DNA of 64,000 bases from Eustoma russellianum (GCA_036186865.1 AP025069.1:9184270-9248269), one strand, 5' to 3'; positions 10,301-23,656 are shown, numbered from the stretch's first letter. The notes: a model not told the origin generated them from the sequence alone. Made by a program: numbers and translations.

Positions 10301-11883
10301 TGTAAGGTCCGTGATGAACACTCTAGAGAGGGGTGAATAGAGTTTTGGGCAATTTGCAGAATTTTCTCGGTTTAGCTCAATAGGAAACAGATGCACTCAA
10401 AATCAATAAAGAAGGAGATGAGAGATAATGAGTGACGACACGAGATTTAGAGTGGTTCGAATCTTAAATGATTCTACTCCACTACCACTTTGCTTTCAAA
10501 GTGGATTTTCAACAGCAACTTTTTTATTACTTTTGATAAGGAACAAGAACAAGAACAACAACACTTACACTAACTCTAGTGCAAGCAACAACTAGAACAA
10601 CAGCAACTTATTGCACAATCAATTGTGCAATACCAACAATAGCAGCAGCAACTTATTGCACATGCACTTTGTGCAATCTCAACAACAATAACTATAAGCA
10701 AGAACAAGTCCTCACAACTTCAACAAAGTCCTATGAAAGAACTTTAACACAATAGTTATTTGGGAAAGTAGTAGGATTACACTTTCTAATAAGTCTAAAT
10801 CACAAGCAAGAGATCAAATATGTATATTTCCTCTTGTGTTAGACTTCTACTCTAACATTTACAACAATGAAAAACAAGAAACAAGAGCTTAATAAGCTTT
10901 AAGCACTTTTGCACATTTTAGAGCTTTTTACAACAATGGAGGAGAAGATTGGAGAGGATGAAATGTATGAATGTTTCATCTAAGTTTCTTCTATTTATAG
11001 GAGGTGTAATCTATGTTTTTGGAGCCTCCCCCATGTCTTCAAGTCAATCTCAAGTATTGACAATTTGAAAATAGCGTTTAGCCACTCTATGATCGATTTG
11101 ATCTTCCAAAGCCACCCAAGAGAATTTTAGACATGGATATAATAGTTAAGAAAGCATGTTTAATATTAGAAAAAAGTCCACAAGAAATTTGAGCAAGATT
11201 GAATAGAGAAAACACCATGAATATCCCTTGGATTTTGTTCCAACGGTCATAAAAATTTGAATTATGGATTACATCGATCGATATATGTGATGATATGATG
11301 TACATCAATCGATCTATGTGAGGGTATGATGTACATCGATCGATCTATGTGAGGGTATGATGTTAGACAATGTGATTTTAATTTGAATCAGGATGACATC
11401 GATCTATCTATGTGAGGGTATGAATTACATTGATCGATCTATGTCAGGGTATGATGTATACATAGATCTCTATTAGAGATCTATGCCAAGGTATGATGTA
11501 TACATAGATCTAGAGATCTATGTCAGGGTATGTTGTATACATCGATCTCTGTTGGAGATCTATGTTAGGGTACGATGTATACATCAATCTCGGTTAGAGA
11601 TCTATGTCAGAGTATGATGTATACATAGATCTCTGTTAGAGATCTATGTCAGGGTTTGGTGTTGCTTTCTTATTTCCAAGTATAAAATAACTTTTCAATC
11701 TTTTTTCAAACATGTTTTAAGCTTCACCATAACATTTATATTCCAACAATCTCTCCCTATGTGAGAGATCTATCTCTCACAATGCGTTTTTCTCATTTTG
11801 ATCCAATTCCAAATTATGAAATATCTTTTTAGTTCATTTTTCAAACATCTTTTAAATACATCAAAACAATTTATTTTCCAACA
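10301..11883 (-). mobile_element. LTR retrotransposon remnant: one LTR plus a fragment, internal region deleted
   Basis: One full LTR spans 10301-11748 (TGTAAGG...CCAACA). Then come a purine tract on the minus strand (ATAGGGAGAGAT, 11749-11760) and a short piece repeating only the last ~65 bp of the LTR (about 11818-11883). The target duplication AACCT at 10296-10300 and 11884-11888 shows the block is one insertion. The coding region is gone. The LTR has a TATAAATA at 10992-10999 (minus) and palindrome-rich U3. The family resembles SIRE-type LTRs (CTCTAGAGAGGGGTGAATAG near the end). Confidence 0.85.
11449..11653. repeat. Five-unit, ~42-bp tandem array of palindromes in U3
   Basis: Units start at 11449, 11491, 11528, 11570 and 11612. 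Each holds ATACATAGATCTC with an inverted GAGATCTATG arm; the second unit is 5 bp shorter in the loop. Just before it (11265-11445) are irregular ATCGATCGAT-type repeats. Confidence 0.85.
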
Positions 11884-11946
11884 AACCTAATGTGTAGAGA
11901 GTATCTGAACTCCTAAGTATACTCTAAGATGCTCATATATCTTACC

Positions 11947-13451
11947 TAAACCTTATTAACCTTAATCATATGCCTCAATGAACTCCTATCCTGGACCATG
12001 TCCTCAGAGAGATGCAAATATAGTAGGTCATGCCTAATCCAGTCATCCAAAGTTAGTTTGAGTCTGCCTTTACTTCTCTTCCCCTCTATAGTGAGGTTTT
12101 CAACTGTTCTGACAGACGTCGTTGTCTGTCTCCTCTTGACATGCCCAAGCCATCTCAGTCTTCTCTATCTTATCTTATCTGCTATACTAGCCACGCCTAA
12201 CTTTTCTTTAAATACCTCATTACTTATCCTGTCCAGCCTTGTATGTCCACATATCCATCTCAGCATCGTCATCTATACCACTTCCATTTTCTGCATCCGT
12301 GTCCTCTTGATGGTTCAACTGTCTGTTCTATTTGACATTGCCTGTTACACTACCATCCTATAAAATTTTCTCTTTAATATAGTTGAAAAATTCTTATCAC
12401 ACAGCACCCCTGAGGCCGCCCTCACCTACACCAGAGCTATATCATTATCTATTTCCCCATCTTCCTGTACAAACTATCCTAGGTACTTGAATTTACTTGC
12501 CTGTTGGACCTCTTGACCCTCAATGATGAGATGGCTATTCTCACTCTGCTAGACTGTTGAAGTCGCAATGCAGATACTCGGTCTTAGAATGACTAATCTT
12601 TGGGCCTTTTCTGTCTATAACACCTCGCCACTCCTTTAGTATCATACTCAGGGTATGTCTCTTCTCTACGAATAATACAATATTGTTAGCAAAAAGTATA
12701 CACCACAGAATGTCTCCTGGATCGGCTTTAGTAACTTGTAAAGGACAACTGCAAGAAGAAATGAGCTCAAAGCGAATCCTTGATGGAGGCCTATCTCGAC
12801 CAGGAAGAAGTCTATATTCTCCACAGGCATACGAACGATTGTTCTCGTCCTAGCATATATATCCCTAATTATGTCTATATACTTCATAGGAACCTCTCTT
12901 TCATCTAGATATTCCAAATCAATCTACGTGGTACACTATCATACTCTTTTTCAAGATTGATGAAAACCATATGTAGATTGCGCTTCTTCTTCCTATACTT
13001 CTCCGTCAATCTCCTTAGAATTTGTATTGCTTCTATAATTGATCGTGCTGGTATAAAACCAAATTGGTTCACCGTAACACGAGTTTCTCTCCTAATTTTA
13101 GTGTCTATTACTCTCCCCCATAACTTTATAGTATGGCTTAGTAACTTAATCCTCCTGTAATTCCCACAATATTGTGCGTCTCCTTTGTTCTTATATAGAG
13201 GGACCATGACAGTTTTTCTCCACTCATATGACATTTTTCTTGTTTTAAAAATAAGGTTGAACAGAGTAGTTAACCACTAAATCTCTTTCTTTTCCAAACA
13301 CTTCCATGCCTCAATGTGTATGTTATCCAGGCCAACTGTCTTAGTTCTTCACATCTTCCTAAGTGCTCTCCTTGTGTGATACTCCAGACAGTTGTAGTTA
13401 TTATGTTGTCGTTTTTGGGTAGTAATGCTTTCTCTTTCTTCACGGTCTATC
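11947..13451 (-). pseudogene. RTE-1 reverse transcriptase part, broken
   Basis: Matches residues ~480-969 of the RTE-2 polyprotein: VPLYKNKGDAQYC, NQFGFIPARS, FINLEKEYDSVPR, GLHQGFALS. Stops and frameshifts occur throughout. The catalytic motif that reads LFADDIVL in RTE-2 reads LFANNIVL here (minus strand of about 12676-12696), so both metal-binding aspartates are lost. No longer functional. Confidence 0.88.
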
Positions 13452-13456
13452 CTCCC

Positions 13457-16048
13457 TGTTGGACCGTGCACCTGCAATAAACACCACTAGAGGAGGGGTA
13501 AATAGTGGTTAGCGGAAATTACCCTACTACCCTTAATTAAAACCCCTTTGAAAACAGAATCTGAGACTACCTCATATTCAGAACCCGTTTTTAAAAAATT
13601 CAAAAATCTTTGTACACAACTCCAAAAATTATGAAAAATTCCAGATCTTAACTTCAAGGTGTTAACAAGACTCTGTCCAAAAACAGACAAAAATAAGATC
13701 GTTTGGCCCTTCAAACAAATAAAAAGATTCAGATGATCAATCTAGACATAATTGGACATAATGTTGCTGAAATTGAAAAACGTATTTCTCTTTGAATACT
13801 TAACCAGAAAGGTTGAACTTTATATCAAAACACTCCTTAGGATGTCTAGTTTATGATTCCAAAAGGTTCTAACCTTGAACAATTGTTGATTAATACAGAA
13901 TTCAAGTTTTCTCAAAACTTGTCAGATTGCAGCCAGATTGAAGCAATTATCTTGCAAAGACTGAAAGACTAACTTTCCCTTGCTTAAATCAAGTGATTCT
14001 TGTTGTAAATAAAAGCTAACAGTCTGAAGTATAACTCCACCAAAAATTACGAATTTGGAAAGTGTTTTACAACTTTTTCAAATCGTGAGAAGTTGTTTGA
14101 AAACTGCAGTAAAAACGGGCAGAAAACAGAAAGGTAGAAACAAGACAAGAACACCGAGGATTTATCCTGGTTCGGTCAATGTGACCTACTCCAGTCCCAA
14201 GGAACACCTTTCCTTGGATTTTAGTATGGTATGAATCAACTTACAACAATAACCAAGCTTGATCCTTGGGTTATACACCAACCCTATTCAAAACTTGGAT
14301 GAACACATTCTATGCAACACTTAGTCGCAACACCTCTACAACCTATTGATGTAGCCTTATAGGATTGGCTAATCAATCTTAAAAATGAAGCTCAAGAGGC
14401 TTGTAGCTCAACAAATACAACAAGAAAACCTTTGCTACAAAGAATGAAACAAGAACAACAAGAAGAAGATTGTAGCAAGACAAATCAACAAATGCTTTCA
14501 AGTGAGCTTCAAGTGTGTTTCATCTTCTTCACCATTGCCTCCTATTTATAGTGTGAAGTGAGCCTTGGAGATAAGAATGCACATGTGTCACCATCTTCAT
14601 CATCAAGCTTAAGTGTCTTCACATCATTGGTTGGCTTTGTACACTTGGCAACATAAAGCAAAATGATTGGTCTACCTTGGCATCAACATTTTGGCCGAAA
14701 TTTACACCTTGGCATGCCATAATTATCCTTTGCAAAATGAAGATAATAAGAAGAAAATAGAATGACATATTTCTCCAATATCCCCTCAACTCCTTGCCAA
14801 GAGAATAGGCATGTGAGAATTGACAATTTCAAACCAAAAATAGCTCCAAGATCAGCCTAGTAGCCAACAAACTTTCCAAGTTAGCAATTTTGCCAACTAG
14901 CTCCTTTTTGGTTGGTCCACTTGTCACCAAGCTATAAAATTAGTACACCATCAATTCCACCTATGTATACATGTTTTTTCAACCCATATATATGTATATC
15001 AACTCAGAGTTTTGAAAAAGAAATCACCAAATAATAGTTGACAAGATTATGTCAATATGTAACATCAAAATTCTCAATATTTCTTCTTGTATATTGTGAT
15101 CATTTCTTCACCTTTAACACCTTTTAAATCTCTGTATAATGATGAATAATATCCTCCAATAACATATAAAATAAAGTCTTCAAGAAAGAAATAGAATGTG
15201 ACATCACAACTCGTCACATATCCTGCTGTTATCAATGATATCATCATGCGAGAGAAATAATATAAAGCCACCATATAATCTTCAAAATAACCACAACTCA
15301 TTTCCAGAATAAAGATAAGAATATACTCAAGAGATTCTTTGAGTGTAAATACCAAAAATACCCTCAGGGATAAAATGACCAAAATGCCCCTGGTGAGAGA
15401 AACTCCAGAAATGACCTTGATGGTTAGAAATGAATATTATAACACCTTTGTCATGATGAATAAAATAAGAATATGTCTTTGAAGTATTTCCACCATACCA
15501 AGTTCCTACAAAACTCAAAATACCAATTTTGCCCTTTGTGGTAAGTTGTAGAAACTTCCAATGCACATTAGTCACAATGTATTTATAAATATCAAAAACA
15601 CATAATATTCACATAATGAACATGTATATATCATGTACAAATGTAAACAACCACTTTATCACATTTTAGAGAAATGTTTCTAAAAACCCTAGTCACCGAT
15701 CGATCGAAGTGCCTCAGCGTCTGAGATCGATGTCTCACAGTAAGTTTCAGAGTTTGTCTCTGACCTACATCGATCGATCGAAGTGAGGGTTCGATGTACA
15801 TCGATCGATCAATGTGTCTCAGATTTAGAGATCGATGTCTCACAGTATAGTCTTGAACTTTTACTGCCTTACATAGATCGATCGATGTGAGAGATCGAAG
15901 TACATCGATAGATCGAAGTGCAACAACTTGAGAGATCGATGTCAACTTTTTCAACTTTTAGTCACATATAACACCATGTATGATATCTTTATGCATTCAC
16001 CTATTAAAATCATGACTTTGAAAATTATCCAAACATATTTCTCAACAT
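13457..16048 (-). repeat. SIRE-1 3' LTR
   Basis: About 2592 bp; minus strand TGTTGAGAAATATG... to ...CACGGTCCAACA. ATCGATCGAT-type palindromes lie at 15697-15945 near the LTR start. Confidence 0.93.
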
Positions 16049-16063
16049 TCTCCCCCTTTTGGA
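16049..16063 (-). promoter_or_regulatory. SIRE-1 polypurine tract
   Basis: Minus strand CCAAAAGGGGGAGAA directly before the 3' LTR start. Confidence 0.85.
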
Positions 16064-16434
16064 TGATTTTTAAAATAACCTAACATGATTTTAAGGTCAC
16101 AACTATTTATCAATTGTTTATCATAAATCTACCAAGTTTAAACCAATTGAATTTTTTTGAAAACCTCCCCATTCACCAATCGTTTCACCAAATCTGTACC
16201 AATTGTTTTAGAAACCAATTACCAACCAATTATTAATTGTTTTCAAACTCTCAATTCTCATGTATTCATGTGCTCCCCCTCAAATTATACTCTCCCCCTT
16301 AACCTATGCTCCAAAACTTTAAACCAATTAAAACTTAGCATATTTATTCAACCAACCAAATCATGACTTACCAAATAAAATCATGTTCTTATTCTATCTC
16401 CCCCTTTATTTTGAAAATCATGCAAAAGATAGAA

Positions 16435-19400
16435 CTATGCAATGGTATCGTAAGTCATCATACCTAACTTGGTTCGTAAGTTTTCAAAATTGGCTTGATT
16501 AAGGGGTTTGGTGAAGATGTCAGCTATTTGATGATCAATTCTTATATGGTTTATAACTATATCCTCATTTTGAACATGATCTCGGAGGAAGTGGTATCGC
16601 ACCTCAATGTGTTTGGCCTTAGAATGAAGTACCAGATTCCGTGAAAGATTGATCGCACTTGTGCTATCGCAGAAAATTTGAATTTATTCATTTTAATGCC
16701 AAAATCACTAAGTTGTTGTTTAAGCCAAAGTATTTGGGTAGTGCATAAGCTTAAGGCTATATACTCGGCTTCAGTGGTAGAAAGAGCTACACTAGCTTGC
16801 TTTTTAGAAAACCAAGAGATCAAGTTGGTTCCTATGAATTGACACGTACCGCTAGTGGATTTCTATCTAACTAGCAACCACCATAATCAGCATCACTATA
16901 TGCGTATAATTCCAACTTAGCGTTTCTATCATACTAAAATCCTAAGTGAGGTGTGTGCTTAAGGTATCTAAAGATCTTTTCCACCTCATTGTAATGAGAT
17001 ACCTTAGGACAAGATTGAAACCTAGCACACATACACACACTAAAAATGATGTCAGGTCTTGATGCAGTTAAATATAACAATGATCCAATCATAGACTTAT
17101 ACAATGTGTCATTAAAAGGTTTACCATTTTTATCCTTATCTAGTTTGGTGCTAACACTCATGGGTGTAGGTTTGGGTTTCAACTCTTCAAAGCCAAACTT
17201 CTTAATCATATCATTGACATACTTATGTTGGCTAATGTGGATTCCTTGAGAGGTTTGTTTGATTTGTAGTCCTAAGAAATAATTCAATTCTCCTACCATT
17301 GACATTTCCAATTCTGACTTCACTCTTCGAAGTCTTTTACTAATGTACGGTTGGTTGAACCAAAAATAATATCGTCTACATATATTTGAACTATTAATAA
17401 ATCATTGTCTTTTCTTCTTAGGAATAATGTGTTGTCTATGGTTCCCCTTTGATAATTATTTGCAATAAGAAAGTTTGCAAATCTATCATACCAAGCTCTT
17501 GGAGCTTGTTTCAAACCATATAGAGCTTTCTTAAGCTTGTATACATGGTTAGAATTCTTTGGATCTTCGAATCCAGGGGGTTGTTTCACAAACACTTCTT
17601 CTTGGATGTATCCAATCAAGAATGCACTCTTGACATCCATTTGGAAGAGTTTGATGCTGGTTAGACTTGCAATAGCAAGTAATAATCTAATTGCTTTTAT
17701 TCATGCAACAGGTGCAAAGGTTTCTTCATAATCAATTCCTTCTTGTTGATTATAACCTTATGCGACTAGTCTAGACTTATTCCGTGTGATGTTTTCTTGT
17801 TCATCCATTTTATTCCTAAACACCCATTTCATTCCTATTATAGACTTATTTTCGGGTTTAGGTACTAAATCCCACATGTTATTCTTTGTAAATTGATTTA
17901 ACTCCTCATGCATGGCATCTATCCAAGATATATCACCTCAGGCTTCCTTTACATTCCTAGGTTCTAAGTGTGAGACTAAGCTATGTCCTTTAGGTTGAAT
18001 TATATTTCTACGTGTTCTAACCCCAACACTTGGATCCCTAATGATTAATTCTTTAGGATGCCACCAATTACTAGATTGACTAGGTTCACCCTCATCTTCT
18101 TCAAATATTTCATTAATGTGAACATTGTCATATACAATTGAATTGTCTTGTAAGTTAGTTGTATTATCTTCCAATTGCAAAATCTCTTCATTTATTTCAT
18201 CTAAGGGTTCATGTATGTCTTGTTCAGGGGGAGTTGGTTCTAGATGATCAAGTACAGGCTCAAGTAATACATCATCATCAAACATATTTTCAACATTAGT
18301 TTCTTGTTTATGTTGATTTTAATCACTAACTTCAAATCATGCATTTTCATTGAATTTCACATGTATAGATTTAATTATTTTTCTAGATGCAGGATTATAA
18401 CACCTATATGCTCTGGAATTAGTTGAATAACCAACAAATATACATTCAATATACTTTTGTTCAAACTTGTCTAGATTATCCTTAGTGTTCAACACAAAAC
18501 ATTTACAACCAAAAACCTTAAGATAATCTACTTTAGGTTGTCTATTGTTTAACAATTCATAAGGTGTTTTATTCAATTTCTTTATAATAAAAAGCCTATT
18601 TACAATATAGCATGCACAACAAACAGCTTCAGCCCATAAATATTTAGGTAATTTATTTTCACATAAACATTGTTCTAGCAACTTCTTGAATTGTTCTATT
18701 TTTACGTTCAACAACTCCATTGAGTTGTGGTGTACTAGGTGGTGAAAATTCATGTTTAATTCCATGTAATTCACAAAACTTGATTACATCTATGTTTTTA
18801 AATTCTCCACCTCTATGACTTCTAATTCTTTTAACATTTTCTTCGTATATATTTTCAAGTTGCTTGATAAGAGTTTCGATTGCTAATGGAGCATCGTCTT
18901 TGTGTGTTAAGAACAATGTCCATGTGTAGCGTGAGTAATCATCTACTATGATACACACATAGTAGTGTCTACCTAGACTTCTTGTCCTACTTGGACTAAA
19001 TAAGTATATGTGAAGCAATTCTAGTACATGACTAGTACTCACTTCATGTTTCGGTTTTGATGTTTCTTTAATATGTTTTCCTTTAATACATGTTTCACAC
19101 ATTTGGAAATTATCTAAGTCTAACTTAGGCATTCCTCTAATTAAATTCCTCTTAGATAATATCTTAATGGTTGAAATTCCTATACGCCTAATCTTCTATG
19201 CCACAAATTCACATCTAAGTCATGTGATATTAAACACTTAACCATAGCATCTAACATGTTATCTAAGGTAAGAGTGTAAATGTTACCATCTCTATTTCCT
19301 TTTAATACAATTTTTCCTTTTTTATTTATTATATCAGAAGAATTGGAAAGATTACTTACTAACAACACATTTTGTATTTGAAATGTTTTAGGGTCCCTAA

Positions 19401-20926
19401 TTGTTTCTTTTCCAACAACTTGTCCAGATTTAAACTGTTCTAACATTTTTTCTAAGGTAAGTTTGGAAGATTTAAGTTGTACTATTTCACTTTCACAACT
19501 TTCTACCTTAGATTTGAACATGCTATTTTCAGTTTTTAGTGTATGTTCATTTTTCCTACATGATTCAATTTTAATCTCTAAAGAATCAAGAGTATTAGTA
19601 GACTCTTGTTTAAAAGATTCTAATTGATCGGAAAACTCCAAGTTGGACGTCTTCAACTTGTCGTTTTCTTCAATTAGTTTCTTCTTTTCTTTAGATAGCC
19701 TCTTACAGTGAGCATGCATTCTTAAAAATTCTTCATACATTTCATCAAATGTCATGTCACTATCAGAATCATCATCAAAAGAAGAACTTATCTCGTTGGA
19801 TACGAAGCAGACTTGAGCTTTCTCAGTGTCAGATTATTAGTCGGATGAGTCGCTCCATGTGCTCAACTTTATTGCTCGTTTGCCTTTCCTTGACTTGGAC
19901 TCCTTTGCCTTAGTTGTTTGTGCCTCCTTGTCCTTGGCTTGTTTATTGTTGTTGTTATTATTATTTTTCTTTGTTGGGCAAATCATATGAGATATGCCCT
20001 TTTTGACCGCATTCGTAGCACTTTAACTCTTTATTATACCATTTGTTGTTGTTAGTGTTATTTTTCCTCGGTTGAGAAGAAGAAGAAAAAGAGCGTTGTC
20101 TATTCTTATTAGCACATTTAAAAAACTTTCTAAGTTTTCTAACTATCAATATCAAGTCATCGTCTAATTCAGTATCACTATTACTATCATTATTATTTGT
20201 ATGTTATTCAGTTGATGTGAAAGCTTTTGACTTACCGGATGATTTAGATGACTCGGACTTCCGTTGGTTTAGTTTAATCTCGTATACTCTTAGTTAGCCT
20301 ATCAATTCATCCATCTTAGAGATTGACTTTGTTTCTTCAATTGCCGTGACCTTTGAATCCTATTCAGCAGGAAGGCTTCGCACCATCTTTTGAACCTTTT
20401 CATTGTTCGTGGATGATTTGCCTAAAGCTTCAAGCGCATTGAAATTTTTAGTAATCCTCAAATCCATAGATCTTATGTATTAGTTTGGCAACATTTTGGA
20501 AGATTCAAGTTCAGTCATAAGCATGTTTATTTTTGACTCTTTTACACCGCTTGTACCTTCATGCTTTAATATTATAGATTTCCACATGTCACGTGCACTT
20601 GTGCAATTTGAAACATATCCTGCTTCAGAAGTCGTAAGTCCATTCAAAAGTAATTGCATAGCTTTAGCATTCATGGACATTTTCTTTTTATCTTCCGATG
20701 ACCATTCACTTTTATACTTTTGAACCTCTTGTGTGACTCCACTAACTTGTACAACTTTCATTGGAATGTACGGCCCATCTTCAACTGTAGACCATGAATC
20801 GATGTCTATAGCCATTAAGAATAGCCTCATTCTTAGTTTCCAATGAACAAAATTATTACAATCAAAAAGAAGAGGGCGTTGTGTGGACATACCTTCCAAC
20901 TCACCTTTGTGAGAAACTATAGCCAT
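16435..20926 (-). pseudogene. SIRE-1 gag-pol, decayed
   Basis: Gag starts at ATG 20926 (MAIVSHKGELEGMSTQRPLL); pol ends about 16435 (DIFTKPLNQ..., then stop). Gag has a UBN2-type domain, a zinc knuckle reading CYECGQKGHISYDL (last Cys lost) and a coiled coil (19300-19755). The coiled coil runs in frame into the end of the protease domain (TIRDPKTFQIQNVLLV): the DSG active-site region is deleted. Integrase reads HIYLF for HIDLF and RSHRGGEF for RSDRGGEF, so two of three catalytic acids are gone; VVERKNR is kept. RT keeps YVDD. RNase H keeps STTEAEY. Several frameshifts and stops separate the blocks. Confidence 0.93.
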
Positions 20927-21034
20927 TGTATGTACCTTTAATCTGAGATTAGCAGGCTAAGTTGAAATATTGTTTCTTGGCCTTGTGTTGTTTGTATGGT
21001 ATTGAATCTTGCTTCTTTGATTGGTGTAGACCTT

Positions 21035-21046
21035 GCTCTGATACCA
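21035..21046 (-). promoter_or_regulatory. SIRE-1 primer binding site (initiator tRNA-Met)
   Basis: Minus-strand TGGTATCAGAGC, 2 nt after the 5' LTR, is the standard complement of the 3' end of plant initiator tRNA-Met. It contrasts with Copia-1 and Copia-2. Confidence 0.92.
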
Positions 21047-21048
21047 AT

Positions 21049-23651
21049 TGTTGGACTGTGCACCTGTAATAAACACCACTAGAGGGGGGGTGAATAGTGG
21101 TTTGTGGAAATTTCCCTATTACCCTTAATTAAAAACACATTTGAAAACAGAATCTGAGACTACCTCAGATTCAGAACCCGTTTTTGAAAAATTCAAAAAT
21201 CCTTGTGTACAACTCTAAAAATTATGAAAATTTTTAGATCTTAACTTCAAGGTGTTAACAAGACTGATCAAGAATCAGACCAAAATAAGATTGTTTGACC
21301 CTTCAAACAAATAAAAAGATTCAGATGGTCAATATGGACAGAATTGGGCAGAATGTTGTTGAAATTGAAAAACGTATTGCTCTTTGAATACTTAACCAAA
21401 AAGGCTGAACTTTATGTCAAAACATTTCTTAGGATGTCTAGTTTATGATTCCAAAAAGCCCTGACCTTGAAAAATACTCGATTAATACAGAATTCAAGTT
21501 TTCTCAAAACTGGTCAGATTGTAGCCAGATTAAAGCAGTTATATTGCAAAGACTGAAAGACTATCTTTCCCTTGCTTAAATCAAGTGATTCTTGTTGTAA
21601 ATAAAAGCTTACAGTCTGAAGTATAATTCCACCAAAAATTACGAATTTGGAAAGTGTTTTAAAACTTTTTCAAATCGTGAGAAGTTGTTTGAAAACTGTA
21701 GTAAAAACGGGTAGAAAACAGAAAGGTAGAAACAAGACAAGAACACCGAGGATTTATCCTGGTTCGGTCAATGTGACCTACTCCAGTCCCAAGGAACTTC
21801 TTTTCTTAGATTTCACTATGTTATGAATCAACTTACAACAATAACCAAGCTTGATCATTGGGTTATACACCAACCCTATTCAAGACTTGGATGAACACAT
21901 TCTATGCAACACTTAGTCGCAACAACTCTACCACCTTTTGATGAAGCCTTATAGAATTGGCTAATCAATCTTACAAATAAAGATCAAGAGACTTGTAGCT
22001 CAACAAATACAACAAGAACACCTTTGCTACAAAGAATGAAACAAGAACAACAAGAGGAAGATGATAGCTAGACAAATCAACAAATGCTTTCAAGTGAGCT
22101 TCAAGTGTGTTTCATCTTCTTCACCATTGCCTCCTATTTATAGTGTGAAGTGAGCCTTGGAGATAAGAATGCACATGTGTCACCATCTTCATCATCAAGC
22201 TTAAGTGTCTTCACATCATTGGTTGGTTTTGTACACTTGGCAACATAAAGCAAAATGATTGGTCCACCTTGGCATCAACACGTTGGCCGAAATTTACACC
22301 TTGGCATGCCATAATTATCCTTTGCAAAATGAAGATAATAAGAAGAAAATAGAATGGCATATTTCTCCAATATCCCCTCAACTCTTTTCCATGAGAATAG
22401 GCATGTGAGAATTGACAATTTCAAACCAAAATAGCTCCCAGATCAGCCTAGTAGCCGTTGGCTACTAATTCAAACTTTCCAAGTTGGCAATTTTGTCAAC
22501 TAGCTCCTTTTTGGTTGGTCCACTTGTCACCAAGCTATAAAATTAGTACACCATGAATTCCACCTATGTATACATGTTTTTTCAACACATATATGTGTAT
22601 ATCAACTCAGATTTTTGAAGAAAAAATCACCAAATAATAGTTGACAAGATTATGTCAATATGTAACATCAAAATTCTCAATATTTCTTCTTGTATATTGT
22701 GATCATTTCTGCACCTTTAACACCTTTGAAATCTATGTATAATGATGAATAAAATCGTCCAATAACATATAAAATTAGGCCTTCAAGAAAGAAATAGAAT
22801 GTGACATCACAACTCGTCACATATCCCGCTGTAGTCAATAATATCATTATGTGAGAGAAATAATATAAAGCCACCATATAATCTTCAAAATAACCACAAA
22901 TCAACTCCAGAATGAAGATAAGAATATACTCAAGAGATTCCTTGAGTAAAAATACCAAAAATACCCTCAGGGATAAAATGACCAAAATGCCCCTAGTGAG
23001 AGAAACTCCAGAAATGACCTCGATGGTTAGAAATGAATATTATAACACTTTTGTCATGATGAATAAGATAAGAATATGTCCTTGAAGTATTTCAACCATA
23101 CCATGTTCCTACAAAACTCAAAATACCAATTTTGCTTTTTTTAGTAAGCTGTAGAAACTTCCAATGCACATTAGTCACAATATATTTATAAACATCAAAA
23201 ACACATAATACTCACATAATGAACATGTATATATCATGTAAAAACGTAAACAACCACTTTATCACATTTTAAAAAAAGTATTTCTAAAAACCCTAGACAT
23301 CGATCGATCGAAGTGCCTCAGCTTTCGAGATCGATGTCTCACAGTAAGTTTCAGAGTTTGTCTCTGACCTACATCGATCGATCGAAGTGAGGGTTCGATG
23401 TACATCGATCGATCAATGTGTCTCAGGTTTAGAGATCGATGTCTCACAATAAGGTCTTGTACTTTCATTGCCTTACATAGATCGATCAATGTGAGAGATC
23501 GAACTACATCGATCGATCGAAGTACAACAACCTGAGACATCGATGTCAACTTTTTCAACTTTTAATCACATATAACACCATATATGATATTTTTATGCAT
23601 TCACCTCTTAAAATCATGACTGTGAAAATTATCCAAACATATTTCTCAACA
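21049..23651 (-). repeat. SIRE-1 5' LTR
   Basis: About 2603 bp, direct repeat of 13457-16048 with many scattered differences, so not a recent insertion. TATAAATA on the minus strand at 22135-22142. The palindrome block lies at 23299-23548. Confidence 0.93.
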
Positions 23652-23656
23652 CTCCC

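Larger units (their letters stand above)
13457..23651 (-). mobile_element. SIRE-1: SIRE-like Ty1/copia element with 2.6-kb LTRs
   Basis: LTRs 13457-16048 and 21049-23651 are direct repeats, with TSD CTCCC at 13452-13456 and 23652-23656. PBS and polypurine tract sit in the expected minus-strand positions. Long LTRs, a gag with a coiled-coil tail and YVDDIIFGSTN in RT indicate the SIRE/Maximus lineage. It inserted into RTE-1. No envelope-like ORF is seen between pol and the 3' LTR. Confidence 0.95.

Noticed and set aside
11265..11653. CRISPR-like regular repeat array
   Set aside because: Units are contiguous with no unique spacers, lie in an LTR, and the DNA is eukaryotic.
16049..16434. Possible envelope-like gene between SIRE-1 pol and 3' LTR
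   Set aside because: No ORF of useful length; only noncoding sequence and the polypurine tract.
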